DNA from: JBBPZA01 sp038330095
Lineage (GTDB): Bacteria > Actinomycetota > Thermoleophilia > Solirubrobacterales > Solirubrobacteraceae
Assembly: GCA_038330095.1 (NCBI GenBank)
Contig: JBBQNQ010000004.1
Coordinates: forward strand, 1 to 64,000
Reading direction: 5' to 3'
DNA length: 64,000 nt
A program made the translations under genes and the position numbers. Positions 15,922 through 23,989 of this stretch are shown piece after piece. Under the pieces are notes generated by a model. The model did not search any database, was not told where the DNA came from, and saw nothing but the letters and a program-made list of their open reading frames with translations. Numbering within the stretch: the first letter of the stretch is position 1; every line of letters begins with the position of its first letter.

Positions 15922-16527
15922 ATGCCGTCTACCGGAAAGGCAAGCACCGCCGCCCAGAGCCTTGATGCTCTGGCCGACGAGGAGCTCATGCAACTCGTCC
16001 AGAAGGGGCGGGCCGAAGCGTTCGAGGTGATCTACGAGCGCCACAGTACGGCCGCCTTCTCGCTCGCCTACCGGATGTGCGGCAGCCGTCCCGCGGCAGA
16101 GGACGTGGTCCAGGAGGCGCTCCTGTCGGCGTGGCGAAGCGGTGCGCGCTATGACCGGACGCGCGGCAGCGTCCGGACCTGGGTGCTCGGCATCGTCCAC
16201 AACCGCGCGATCGACTCGCTACGCCGCAGCGTCGTCCACGACCGCCGGCGGGCCAGCGACGAGGGGCTGGAGGAGCGCTTCGAGGCCCGCGAGCGCACGG
16301 ACGTGGAGGTGGCACGGCGCGACGAGGCCCGCTCGATCCGCTCGATCCTCGCAGGGCTGCCGGCCGACCAGTGCCGGGTGATCGAGCTCGCCTACTTCGG
16401 CGGCTTCACCCACACCGAGATCGCCGAGTTGATTAACGCCCCGGTCGGTACGGTCAAGGGCCGGATGCGACTGGGCATGGAGAAGATGCGCGGCGCGCTG
16501 GCCGTGCAGGGGGTGACCTCCCCATGA
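15922..16527 (+). CDS. ECF-type RNA polymerase sigma factor (SigK-like, zinc anti-sigma partner)
   Basis: 201 residues with sigma region 2 (AFEVIYERHSTAAFSLAYRM, AEDVVQEALLSAWRSG, VRTWVLGIVHNRAIDSLRR) and region 4 (LPADQCRVIELAYFGGFTHT, EIAELINAPVGTVKGRMRLG). The closing FGGFTHTEIAELINAPVGTV block is typical of sigma factors paired with RskA-type anti-sigma factors. The stop overlaps the next gene's ATG by 4 bp (16524-16527), and that gene encodes such a partner. The unit sits 36 bp after another ECF pair, so two signalling modules are adjacent and could be cotranscribed. Confidence 0.92.
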   Translation: MPSTGKASTAAQSLDALADEELMQLVQKGRAEAFEVIYERHSTAAFSLAYRMCGSRPAAEDVVQEALLSAWRSGARYDRTRGSVRTWVLGIVHNRAIDSLRRSVVHDRRRASDEGLEERFEARERTDVEVARRDEARSIRSILAGLPADQCRVIELAYFGGFTHTEIAELINAPVGTVKGRMRLGMEKMRGALAVQGVTSP

Positions 16528-17282
16528 GCGTGCTGGGCCCAGGGAGCGACCACGCCGAGTACGTCGAGGCGCAGGGCGCCTACCTGCTCGGCGCGCTTCC
16601 CGACGGCGAGCGCGAGGTCTTCGAGGCTCACCTGACCGAGTGCGATCGCTGTCGCGGTGACGTCTACGCGCTGCACGTGGTCACCGACGCCCTGCCCGGC
16701 GCCGTCCCGCCGGTGCAGCCGCCGCTCGAGCTCAAGGAGCGCATCATGTCCGTGGTCCGCTCGGAGGCGGAGCTGCTCCAGGCCGCGGGCGAGCGCGCCG
16801 ACGAGGTGCCCGAGCGCACGCGCAAGCGCAGGCTGCCGGGTTTCCGAGGATTCGGGCTGCTTCCGGTGGCCGCAGCGCTCGCGGCCGCGGCGCTGCTCTT
16901 CACCGGCGGCGCGCTCGGATTCCTCCTCGACGACGGTGGCGGCAATGGTCGCCCCGCGACGCGGACGGTGGCGGCCCGCTTCGACCCGACCGTCGCGCCT
17001 CGCGCTGCCGGGTCGCTGGTGGTGGCGGACGGTGGCTCGACCCTACGGCTCGCCAGGATGCCCCAGGCTCCGAAGGGCCGGGTGTGGGAGGTGTGGATCA
17101 AGCGCCCGGGCCGCACGCCCGAGCCGACCCCGGCGCTGTTCACCGTCGATCGCGCGGGCAGGGCGACCGTCGCGGTCCCCTCTGACGTGAAGGGCGCCGA
17201 GAGCGTCCTGGTGACCGACGAGCGCCGCGGGGGAGCCCAGGTGCCCACCCGGCAGCCGGCGATCGAGGTCGCGCTGAGCTGA
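16524..17282 (+). CDS. Anti-sigma factor, zinc-finger plus RskA domain
   Basis: 252 residues. The N-terminal anti-sigma domain has the zinc motif FEAHLTECDRC (HxxxCxxC) near residue 35. One transmembrane helix follows at about 112-134 (LLPVAAALAAAALLFTGGAL), then an exported C-terminal RskA-type beta domain (RLARMPQAPKGRVWEVWIKR near 175, VAVPSDVKGAESVLVTDERR near 215). It holds the preceding sigma factor at the membrane; release normally follows proteolysis or a redox signal. The adjacent rhomboid protease is a tempting partner, but no link is shown by the sequence. Confidence 0.9.
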   Translation: MSVLGPGSDHAEYVEAQGAYLLGALPDGEREVFEAHLTECDRCRGDVYALHVVTDALPGAVPPVQPPLELKERIMSVVRSEAELLQAAGERADEVPERTRKRRLPGFRGFGLLPVAAALAAAALLFTGGALGFLLDDGGGNGRPATRTVAARFDPTVAPRAAGSLVVADGGSTLRLARMPQAPKGRVWEVWIKRPGRTPEPTPALFTVDRAGRATVAVPSDVKGAESVLVTDERRGGAQVPTRQPAIEVALS

Positions 17283-17321
17283 TCGGGGCCGCAGGCGGCG
17301 CTGCTAGTTTCAGCCGTCGCC

Positions 17322-18152
17322 GTGGCCACGTGCTATCGCCACCCGTCCCGCGAGACCGGGGTTTCGTGCTCCAACTGCGGGCGGCCGATCTGCCCCGACT
17401 GCATGACGCCGACCCCGGTCGGGATGCGCTGCCCGGAGTGCGCGCGCCAGCGCACGCCGGTGCGCACGATGGCCAACGTCCGCGGTGGCGGCGAGCCGGT
17501 CGTCACCTACGTGCTGATCGCGATCAACGTGATCGCGTTCGTGGCGGAGCTGGCGTCAGGCTCGGGGGTGGCCCAGCGCGGGGGCGGGGGCGTCATCTCC
17601 CGTGGGGCGCTCAACGGCCCGGACATAGCCCAGAGCCACGAGTACTGGCGGCTGGTGACCAGCGGCTTCCTGCACGCCGGCTTCATCCACATCCTCTTCA
17701 ACATGGACTTCCTCTACGTCCTCGGCGGGATGCTCGAGCCGGTCGTCGGGCGCACGCGGTTCGCGGTCCTCTACCTCGTCTCGCTGCTGACCGGCTCCTT
17801 CGGCGCGCTGCTGTTATCTCCCGACGTCAACACCGTCGGTGCCTCGGGGGCGGTGTTCGGGCTGATGGGGGGCGCGGTGGTGGCCCTGCGCGCGCGCGGG
17901 ATCAACCCCATGGAGAGCGGGCTGGGCTTCGTGATCCTCATCAACCTCGGGCTCACCTTCATCATCCCCGGCATCGCCATCGGGGGCCACCTCGGCGGCC
18001 TGGCCGGCGGGCTGATCGCGGGTTACCTGCTCTTCGACCTCGGCGAGCGCCGCCGGGCCGCCGCGCTTGCGCTCGGCGGCTGCCTCGTGCTCGCGCTCGC
18101 GGCCGTCGCCGGTTCGATCGCGGTAGCCGGCGGCCAGGGCTTGTCGCTCTAG
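17322..18152 (+). CDS. Rhomboid-family intramembrane serine protease with N-terminal zinc-binding domain
   Basis: 276 residues from GTG 17322. The N-terminal 45 residues form a Cys/His zinc module (CYRHPSRETGVSCSNCGRPI, then CPDC and CPEC). A six-helix rhomboid domain follows with WRLVTSGFLHAGFIHILFNM near 108, the catalytic serine in VGASGAVFGLMGG near 168 and the catalytic His in IGGHLGGLAGGLIAGYLL near 223. It cleaves transmembrane segments within the membrane. It sits 39 bp after an anti-sigma gene on the same strand and is followed by a repeat element. Confidence 0.93.
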   Translation: MATCYRHPSRETGVSCSNCGRPICPDCMTPTPVGMRCPECARQRTPVRTMANVRGGGEPVVTYVLIAINVIAFVAELASGSGVAQRGGGGVISRGALNGPDIAQSHEYWRLVTSGFLHAGFIHILFNMDFLYVLGGMLEPVVGRTRFAVLYLVSLLTGSFGALLLSPDVNTVGASGAVFGLMGGAVVALRARGINPMESGLGFVILINLGLTFIIPGIAIGGHLGGLAGGLIAGYLLFDLGERRRAAALALGGCLVLALAAVAGSIAVAGGQGLSL

Positions 18153-18160
18153 CGACGATC

Positions 18161-18319
18161 GAAGGCCTGAACGGCGTCGGGTTAGGGAGGAGGAGGGGAC
18201 CGGCGCCGGCGGGAAGGCGGTGCGGCGAGATCGACGTTAAGCCGAATAATTCGGCTCAACTGCAGTCTCGCCGGTCCGTTGGACCTGCGGCCCCTTCCCC
18301 TCCTTCGTCGCGCCTTTCG
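18161..18319. repeat. Dispersed intergenic repeat element, full form with one 45-nt hairpin
   Basis: The gap between the convergent rhomboid and BtuF-like genes holds a composite element. The left arm is GAAGGCCTGAACGGCGTCGG (18161) followed by GGACCGGCGCCGGCGGG. A 45-nt imperfect hairpin occupies 18226-18270. The right arm CCCCTTCCCCTCCTTCGTCG, then CGCCTTTCG, lies at 18291-18319. The same parts in the same order occur at 31935-32151. Function is unknown; a role in ending two converging transcripts fits the position. Confidence 0.7.
18226..18270. repeat. 45-nt conserved hairpin, copy 1
   Basis: Outer stem CGAGA/TCTCG; inner stem AGCCGAA/TTCGGCT around TAA; conserved GACGTT on the left and CAACTGCAG on the right. 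The two other copies (32003-32047, 32074-32118) are the same length, and their inner stems differ by paired substitutions. Confidence 0.7.
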
Positions 18320-18356
18320 CGCCCTGCGCCGGCTCCTGGACCGTTAGTCGCGCGAA

Positions 18357-19268
18357 CTACCGGCGCGCGAGCACGTCCTCGAGGTCGATCGCGCGCGATC
18401 CGCCCTCGGGTTCGTCCACCAGCACGGGGTGCAGGATGTGCGCGAGCTCCTCGAGGCCGTCGACGAGGCGCGGGCCGGGCCGCGAGAAGTGCGCTGCCGC
18501 ATCGACGGCGACCACGCGCCCGGCTCCGAGCGCTGCGAGGCGGCCGGCGAAGGCCTGCGCCTCGCGGGCGTTGCGATGCTCGTCGTACCCGCAGGCCATG
18601 ACCACGACGACCTCCGGGCTCGCGGCGCCCACCTCCTCCCACGAGGCGGTGCGGGAGTGCTCGCCGGGCAGGCCGAGAAGGTCCTCGCCGCCGGCGTACT
18701 CGACCAGCTGCGGCGTCCAGTGGCCGGCCACGTAGACCGGCTCCAGCCACTCCAGCGCGGCCACCCGCGGGCGTCGCGCCTCGGCGACCGTAAGGCGGAC
18801 GCGATCGATGCGTCCTGCCAGGTCGTCGATGAGCTCGGTGCCGGCAGCGCGCCGCCCCGTCGCCTCGGCGACCGTACGGATGTCGCCCAGCACCTCGCCG
18901 AGGGTCTTCGGGTCCAGCGAGATCACGTCGGGCGGGTTGGGCATGGTCTGGGCCAGGGCAACGACGTCCTCATAGGCGACTGCGCACACCGCGCACACCG
19001 CCTGGGTGAGGACCAGGTCGGGCTCGAGCTCGCGCAGCGCGTCCTCGTCCAGCGCGTAGATCGCCTCGCCCTCCAGCGTGCGCTCGCGCACGGCGGCGTC
19101 GATCTCCGCCGGCCCCAGCCCGTCGTCAAGCACGTTGTGGGTGACCCGGGGGAGGTCCTCGACCTCGGGCGGCCAGTCGCACTCGTGAGTGACCCCGACG
19201 ACCGCTTCGTCCAGGCCGAGCGCGAAGCAGATCTCGGTCGCCGAGGGGACGAGGCTGACGATACGCAT
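18357..19268 (-). CDS. Cobalamin-binding-type protein (BtuF/periplasmic-binding fold, no signal peptide)
   Basis: 303 residues of the PF01497-like helical-backbone binding fold. It begins MRIVSLVPSATEICFALG, with GVTHECDWP near 26, LVLTQAVCAVCAV near 82, the second lobe VAALEWLEPVYVAGHWTPQL near 165 and ASPEVVVVMACGYD near 215. It resembles proteins annotated as cobalamin-binding in actinobacteria. It lacks a signal peptide or lipobox, and no BtuC/BtuD transporter genes adjoin, so it may work in the cytosol or on another tetrapyrrole or metal complex. No cobalamin riboswitch is visible upstream. Confidence 0.8.
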   Translation of the reverse strand: MRIVSLVPSATEICFALGLDEAVVGVTHECDWPPEVEDLPRVTHNVLDDGLGPAEIDAAVRERTLEGEAIYALDEDALRELEPDLVLTQAVCAVCAVAYEDVVALAQTMPNPPDVISLDPKTLGEVLGDIRTVAEATGRRAAGTELIDDLAGRIDRVRLTVAEARRPRVAALEWLEPVYVAGHWTPQLVEYAGGEDLLGLPGEHSRTASWEEVGAASPEVVVVMACGYDEHRNAREAQAFAGRLAALGAGRVVAVDAAAHFSRPGPRLVDGLEELAHILHPVLVDEPEGGSRAIDLEDVLARR

Positions 19269-19299
19269 GCGGTTGAGATTAGGAGGTAGGCTGGCGACC

Positions 19300-19578
19300 A
19301 TGGCGCTGCTGGGTGACGAGGAGCTGGCGCAGCGGCTCGAGGGCTCGGAATGGGAGCGGGAGGGTGACGCGCTGGTGCGCGAGCTGAAGTTCGAGGACTT
19401 CGCCCGCGCGATGGTCTTCGTCAACGCCGTGGCCGAGGTCGCCGAGGCGGCCAATCACCATCCCGACATCCTGGTCCACGGCTGGAACCGCGTCCGGCTC
19501 ACGCTCTCAACCCACTCTGAGGGCGGGCTGACCGAGAACGACCTCGCGCTCGCTCACACCATCGACGGCCTGACCTGA
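19300..19578 (+). CDS. 4a-hydroxytetrahydrobiopterin dehydratase (pterin-4-alpha-carbinolamine dehydratase)
   Basis: A 92-residue cytosolic enzyme that dehydrates the 4a-carbinolamine of pterin cofactors. It has the family length and the active-site signature EAANHHPDILVHGWNRVRLT near residue 48, after an aromatic F-x-x-A helix (FEDFARAMVFVNAVAEV). A ribosome-binding sequence AGGAGG lies 13 bases upstream of ATG 19300, a little far. Its TGA overlaps a CTG proposed as the start of the large exported protein that follows. No aromatic-amino-acid hydroxylase lies in the window. Confidence 0.92.
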   Translation: MALLGDEELAQRLEGSEWEREGDALVRELKFEDFARAMVFVNAVAEVAEAANHHPDILVHGWNRVRLTLSTHSEGGLTENDLALAHTIDGLT

Positions 19579-22232
19579 TCCCGCGGGCCGCCGTCCTCGC
19601 GCTCCTCCTGGCCCTCGGCCTCGGTGCGGTCGCGCCGGCCGCGGAGGCCAAGCGGGTGCGGGTCTTCGCGGTCGGACCGCGCTTCGACCTGCAATGGGTG
19701 CAGTCACGCGAGAGCTTCCGCGACAAGCTCTTCGCGCTCGTCGACAGCCGTCGCCGGGGCGGCGACGCGCCGTTCGTGCAACGAGGCGCAGACGACGTCG
19801 CCTCCCACCTGCTCGGGCCCTCCGACCGCAGGCGCCCCGTGGCGAGTGCCCGCGACCTGGTCGTAGCACCCGAGGACCTCGGCCTGTTCGCCGGGCTCAC
19901 GGGCTCGCGTGGCGCCCAAGCGCGGGCGGTGACCGCGCAGTCGGGCGGGCTGACCGCCGCCCTCACGACGCTGTTCAGCTCCTACGCCCCGGTGATCGCC
20001 CACTACTCGGCGAAGTACCCGCAGCTCAACGAGCGCGGCCTTCCCGCCCGGCTGCTCGGCCTCTCGCTCACCGACACCTTCGCCCGCACGGCGGTCGAGA
20101 CCTACGCCGCGCTCGCCGACCGCTACGACGTGTGGCTCGCGGGCGGGGTCAACATGGCCCGCCGCTGGCGGGTCGTGTGCGTCGATCGCGAACGCTTCCG
20201 GCCGCCGCCGGGGGCCCGCAGGTGCGACCGCGAGGATCCCGCGCTGGTGGCGAAGCTGCGCGATCCCGACGAGCCGACGCGCGACTACGCCTACGAGGCG
20301 ACGAGCCAGGGCTTCGCCAACATGGCGCTCGTCTTCGATCCCGACGGCCGGCTGGTCTCGCGTCAGGTCAAGCAGTACCTCACTCCCATCGAGCTGCCCG
20401 GCAATCTCGACCTTGCTCCCGGTGCCGTCTCGGGCGGCGTGCGGCCGCTTCGCACCCCGGTGGGAACGCTGGGCTTCGTTACCAGCAAAGACGCCTGGAT
20501 GCCCGACCTGACCTCGAAGCTCGACGCCGGTGGGGTGGACCTGCTCGTCCAGCCCGAGTTCTTCGTCAACGACACCGTGCGGACGGGCGGGATGTGGGCG
20601 CCGGACACGCTCAAGGCCGCGGGCTACAGCGACGTGCTGCGCCATCCCGGGATCCAGGCCATGGCGCTTCCCGAGCTCACCGGCAACGTGTACGACCTCT
20701 CGGCGGATGCCCAGCAGCACATCGCGATCAAGCCGCGAGGACCGGGGCCGCCGCGAGGCGGCTTGGTCGGGCAGCAGGCGGTGCCGGGTTTCGCCGCCGT
20801 GGCTCCGTGGGTGGTGGCCGATCGGCCGCGCCGCGGCGAGACGTTCGGGGAGCGCCGGCGCCGCCTCGGCGAGGCGGGGGAGGCGCTGCTTCCACTTGGC
20901 GACGGCCCTGCGTGCCCGTCGCCCCGCACGCCGGGCCCCTGCCGTGGCGGCCAGGTCGAGGGCGTGCTGTGGCGCGATGTCGAGGTCGCGCGCCGCCCGC
21001 GTTACCGGCCGTTGCGGCGCGTCAGGCGCGCGCCGACCCCCTTCACCGTCAACCGGCCGCTCTCCCCGTCGCGCTTCCCGCAGCGCAACGCCGCGCTGGC
21101 CAGCCGCGGCCGCGCCGCGTGGGCGGCGTTCGAGGAGCGACGCGCCGGCCGCGAGCGCGTGGTGCTGGTGCGCTCGGGCGACGGCGGTCAAACGTGGGGC
21201 CGGCCGGTCTCACCGACCGGGCCGCGCGACGGCCGCGCCTGGTGGCCCACCGTGGCCGCGGGCCCCGGTGGGCGCGTGTGGGTCGCGTGGCAGGAGGACT
21301 CGAGCGGCGTGCCGCGCGTCTACGTCGCAGTGTCGCGGGACTCGGGACGGAGCTTCGGTCCGGCGCGGGCGATCGACCGACCACCCCCGGGAGACGCGGC
21401 GCAGTGGCGACCGAGCGTCGCCGCGACGGGTCGCAGGTCCGCTGTGGTGGCGTGGATCGACGAGCGCGAGCGCACGCGGGACGACGACCTGCCTCAGGCC
21501 CACGTCCTCGTGGCGCGGCTGGACGGCCGCGGCGCGCGGCTGGGACCGGCGCGCCGCCTGGACACCGCCCCTCCAGTCGAGCTGGCGGCCAAGCTCGACA
21601 ACGCCTGGGCGCCCGAGGTCGCGGCGCGCGGGCGCCGCGTCGCGGTGGCGTGGGTCGACTTCCACACCTACGACTGGCGGCCCTACCTGCGCGAGTCGCC
21701 CGACGGAGGCGCGACGTGGGGCGCTCAGCGCCCGCTGTCCGACGCCCCGCTGCCGGCGCCCGACAACGGGGAGGAGTCGCTGGACGATGCGCCGGACGTC
21801 GCCCTGGGCGCCGGCGGTCCGCGCGTCGCGTTCGTCGACTTTCGCAAGCGCGCGTCGGCCACCAGGCCCCACCCGCTCTACGACATCTACCTCGGCGCGC
21901 CCGGGGCCCCGAGCAGGCAGGTCGACCCGTGGGGTGCGCGCCAGCTGAACACCTTCGCCCCCGCCACCGCGCTCGTGCGCGGCGGGCTGCTCGTGGCCTG
22001 GCAGGACGCCAGCCGCGGCATCAGCGACGTTCGCGTGCGCCGAGTGGGCGCGACCGGCCGCGCGCGCGGGCCCACCGTACGCGTGGACGACAAGGGCGCG
22101 GCGGGCTCCAACGCCTGGCGCCCCGACCTTGCGCCGGTCTCGGGCGGCCGCGTCCTGGCGGCGTGGGAGGACGAGCGCGACGGCCCCTCGCAGATCTTCT
22201 ACGCCGCCGCGCGGGCACGCGCGATCCGCTGA
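19575..22232 (+). CDS. Exported nitrilase-like domain fused to a sialidase-type beta-propeller
   Basis: About 885 residues. A hydrophobic signal peptide (AAVLALLLALGLGAVAPAAE) lies directly before KRVRVFAVGP, but the first conventional start, GTG 19656, would remove it; CTG 19575, overlapping the previous TGA, includes it. Residues about 30-410 resemble the carbon-nitrogen hydrolase fold, with a Glu in VAPEDLG (about 100) and Lys in SRQVKQYLTPIE (about 266). The expected nucleophile Cys is Ser in GFVTSKDAWMPD (about 304, AGC 20484). Residues about 500-885 carry repeated Asp-box-like turns (SGDGGQTWG, SRDSGRSFG, SPDGGATWG) and WQE/WQD strands of a propeller. The substrate is unknown. Confidence 0.75.
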   Translation: MIPRAAVLALLLALGLGAVAPAAEAKRVRVFAVGPRFDLQWVQSRESFRDKLFALVDSRRRGGDAPFVQRGADDVASHLLGPSDRRRPVASARDLVVAPEDLGLFAGLTGSRGAQARAVTAQSGGLTAALTTLFSSYAPVIAHYSAKYPQLNERGLPARLLGLSLTDTFARTAVETYAALADRYDVWLAGGVNMARRWRVVCVDRERFRPPPGARRCDREDPALVAKLRDPDEPTRDYAYEATSQGFANMALVFDPDGRLVSRQVKQYLTPIELPGNLDLAPGAVSGGVRPLRTPVGTLGFVTSKDAWMPDLTSKLDAGGVDLLVQPEFFVNDTVRTGGMWAPDTLKAAGYSDVLRHPGIQAMALPELTGNVYDLSADAQQHIAIKPRGPGPPRGGLVGQQAVPGFAAVAPWVVADRPRRGETFGERRRRLGEAGEALLPLGDGPACPSPRTPGPCRGGQVEGVLWRDVEVARRPRYRPLRRVRRAPTPFTVNRPLSPSRFPQRNAALASRGRAAWAAFEERRAGRERVVLVRSGDGGQTWGRPVSPTGPRDGRAWWPTVAAGPGGRVWVAWQEDSSGVPRVYVAVSRDSGRSFGPARAIDRPPPGDAAQWRPSVAATGRRSAVVAWIDERERTRDDDLPQAHVLVARLDGRGARLGPARRLDTAPPVELAAKLDNAWAPEVAARGRRVAVAWVDFHTYDWRPYLRESPDGGATWGAQRPLSDAPLPAPDNGEESLDDAPDVALGAGGPRVAFVDFRKRASATRPHPLYDIYLGAPGAPSRQVDPWGARQLNTFAPATALVRGGLLVAWQDASRGISDVRVRRVGATGRARGPTVRVDDKGAAGSNAWRPDLAPVSGGRVLAAWEDERDGPSQIFYAAARARAIR

Positions 22233-22353
22233 GCGACCCTGTCGAGAGGCCCGCCGCCGGCGACCCCGGATGCTACGGTTCGCGCGTTCGCCCCATGCGC
22301 GACGACGAACCCTCTCGAAGTAGCGGCGCACAGGCCGCGGCAGTGGCGAGCGC

Positions 22354-23679
22354 TTGAGAGCGTTCTTCCTCCTGGCAGCGGTCGTCGTGCTCGTGCTCGT
22401 GAACGGGTTCTTCGTGGCGAGCGAGTTTGCCCTCGTTCGCTGTCGGCGCCAGCGGATGGAGGTGCTGGCCGCGGACGGCAAGTCGGGGGCCGCGCTGACG
22501 CTGCGCATCCTCGATGAGATCTCCAAGTACCTGTCGAGCTGCCAGTTCGGCATCACCCTGGCTTCGCTGGCCATCGGCTTCCTCGGCGAGCCGGCGATCG
22601 CGGAGCTGGTGAAACCGGCGTTGGGAGGTGTCTTCTCGCACGGCGTCGCCGTCGCACTCGCAGTGGGGTTCGCATACACGGTCTCCACCGCGCTGCACAT
22701 CACGATCGGCGAGCAGGTGCCGAAGATCTTCGCCATCGGAGCCGCCGAGGCGGTGGCGCGGCGCATCGCCCGCCCACTGCACTGGTTCACGATCCTGTTC
22801 CAGCCGGCGATCGTTGGGCTCAACGCCGCTTCCAACGGCATCCTGCGGCTCGGGGGGATCCGAACCGACAGGGTCACCGCGGAGGAGGGCGGATCCCCGG
22901 AGGAGCTCAAGGTCATCATCGCCGAGTCGCTCTCCGGCGGCAAGCTCGAGGAGAACGAGGCGGGGATGCTCACCGGCGTCTTTCACCTGCACGAGCAGGA
23001 GGCCCGCCAGGTGATGACGCCCTTCCCGGCGGTGGTCACGGTGGACACCTCGGAGGACGTCGAGACCGCGCTGCGCCGCTGCGTGTCATCGGGGCATACG
23101 CGACTGGTGGTGACCGAGGACGAGAACCCCGATCGCGTCAAGGGCATCGTCCACGTCAACTCGCTCGCCCGGCGGCTGATGGAGGACGGTCCGGAGGCCT
23201 CGATCGAGCCGCTCGTGCGCGACGTGCCGATCTTCCCCGAGACCAAGCCGCTCGACGACCTGCTCGCCGATCTTCAGCGCCAGCGCGCCGCACTCGCAGT
23301 GGTCGTGGACGAGTACGGGCGCACCGCGGGCGTGGTGACGGTCGAGGACATCGTCGAGGAGGTGGTGGGGGAGATCGAGGACGAGACCGACCCGGCCGGC
23401 GGCGCTGTGCGCCGGCTCGCCAACGGCGACTGGTTCGTGCGCGGGCACGTGGCGGTCAACGACCTCATGGACTACGGCGTCGAGCTGCCGGCGGACTCCG
23501 ACGCCTACAACTCGGTCGGCGGCTTCGTCTTCGCCCAGCTCGGCCGCCTGCCCAAGCGCGGAGACACCGTGCGGGCCGACGGCTACTCGATCCGCGTCGA
23601 GTCCGTGCGCGAGAACCGCGTCGAGGCCGTCCGCATCCGCCCTCGAGGCCAGCCCGCCGTGGCCCGCGAGGCCACCTGA
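22354..23679 (+). CDS. CorC/HlyC-type membrane protein with CBS pair
   Basis: 441 residues from TTG 22354. An N-terminal CNNM/DUF21 membrane domain has about four helices (FFLLAAVVVLVLVNGFFVAS; LASLAIGFLGEPAIAELV; a third; a fourth near 140-160). Two CBS domains follow (VMTPFPAVVTVDTSEDVETA and DVPIFPETKPLDDLLADL, with VVVDEYGRTAGVVTVEDIVE), then a CorC_HlyC C-terminal domain (GDWFVRGHVAVNDLMDYG). Such proteins are linked to Mg2+ or Co2+ handling; CBS domains usually bind adenosine nucleotides. An alternative start slightly downstream cannot be excluded because no strong ribosome site precedes TTG. Confidence 0.9.
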   Translation: MRAFFLLAAVVVLVLVNGFFVASEFALVRCRRQRMEVLAADGKSGAALTLRILDEISKYLSSCQFGITLASLAIGFLGEPAIAELVKPALGGVFSHGVAVALAVGFAYTVSTALHITIGEQVPKIFAIGAAEAVARRIARPLHWFTILFQPAIVGLNAASNGILRLGGIRTDRVTAEEGGSPEELKVIIAESLSGGKLEENEAGMLTGVFHLHEQEARQVMTPFPAVVTVDTSEDVETALRRCVSSGHTRLVVTEDENPDRVKGIVHVNSLARRLMEDGPEASIEPLVRDVPIFPETKPLDDLLADLQRQRAALAVVVDEYGRTAGVVTVEDIVEEVVGEIEDETDPAGGAVRRLANGDWFVRGHVAVNDLMDYGVELPADSDAYNSVGGFVFAQLGRLPKRGDTVRADGYSIRVESVRENRVEAVRIRPRGQPAVAREAT

Positions 23680-23989
23680 CCCCGAGGCGCTCTCAGCCGC
23701 ACACGCGTACGTGAGCCCGGAGGGTCAGCGCGCGATCGTCGTCGGTCTCCGCTCGCACGCGCAGGGTCGACACGCCGCCCGGCTCGAGCGTGCCGCAAGG
23801 CGGGCGGCGAGCAGGCCGCGGATGCGGGCGTAGGAAGGGTAGGTCGCCGCATTGGTGAGCTGCCCGTTAACTGCCGCGGGCCCCGATCGGGGCCCGCGGA
23901 GTGCTTCTATGGGAGGAGGTGCGGCTGTGTGTGAGGTACGTCGCGTGGAGGAGTATGCGGTTGCCCCCTCAAGCGGCGCTAAAGGCTTC
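23680..23989. other. 310-bp non-coding gap with possible gene remnant and strong palindrome
   Basis: Between the convergent CorC and hydroxyacyl-CoA dehydrogenase genes. Reverse-strand frames give NAATYPSYARIRGLLAARLA and, after a frame change, GVSTLRVRAETDDDRALTLR then AHVRVCG and a stop at about 23697. This looks like the decayed 3' end of an exported enzyme, perhaps sulfatase-like. The 23900-23989 part is less GC-rich and holds nothing I recognise. Confidence 0.35.
23874..23899. terminator. Perfect 26-bp GC palindrome, probable bidirectional terminator
   Basis: CCGCGGGCCCCGA pairs exactly with TCGGGGCCCGCGG with no loop needed beyond the centre. It lies between two convergent genes. No T-run follows on either side, so it would have to act as an actinobacterial-type U-less terminator. 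Confidence 0.5.

Noticed and set aside
19269..19299. Cobalamin riboswitch upstream of the BtuF-like gene
   Set aside because: The upstream gap is only 31 bp and lacks the B12-box; the divergent pterin-dehydratase begins there.
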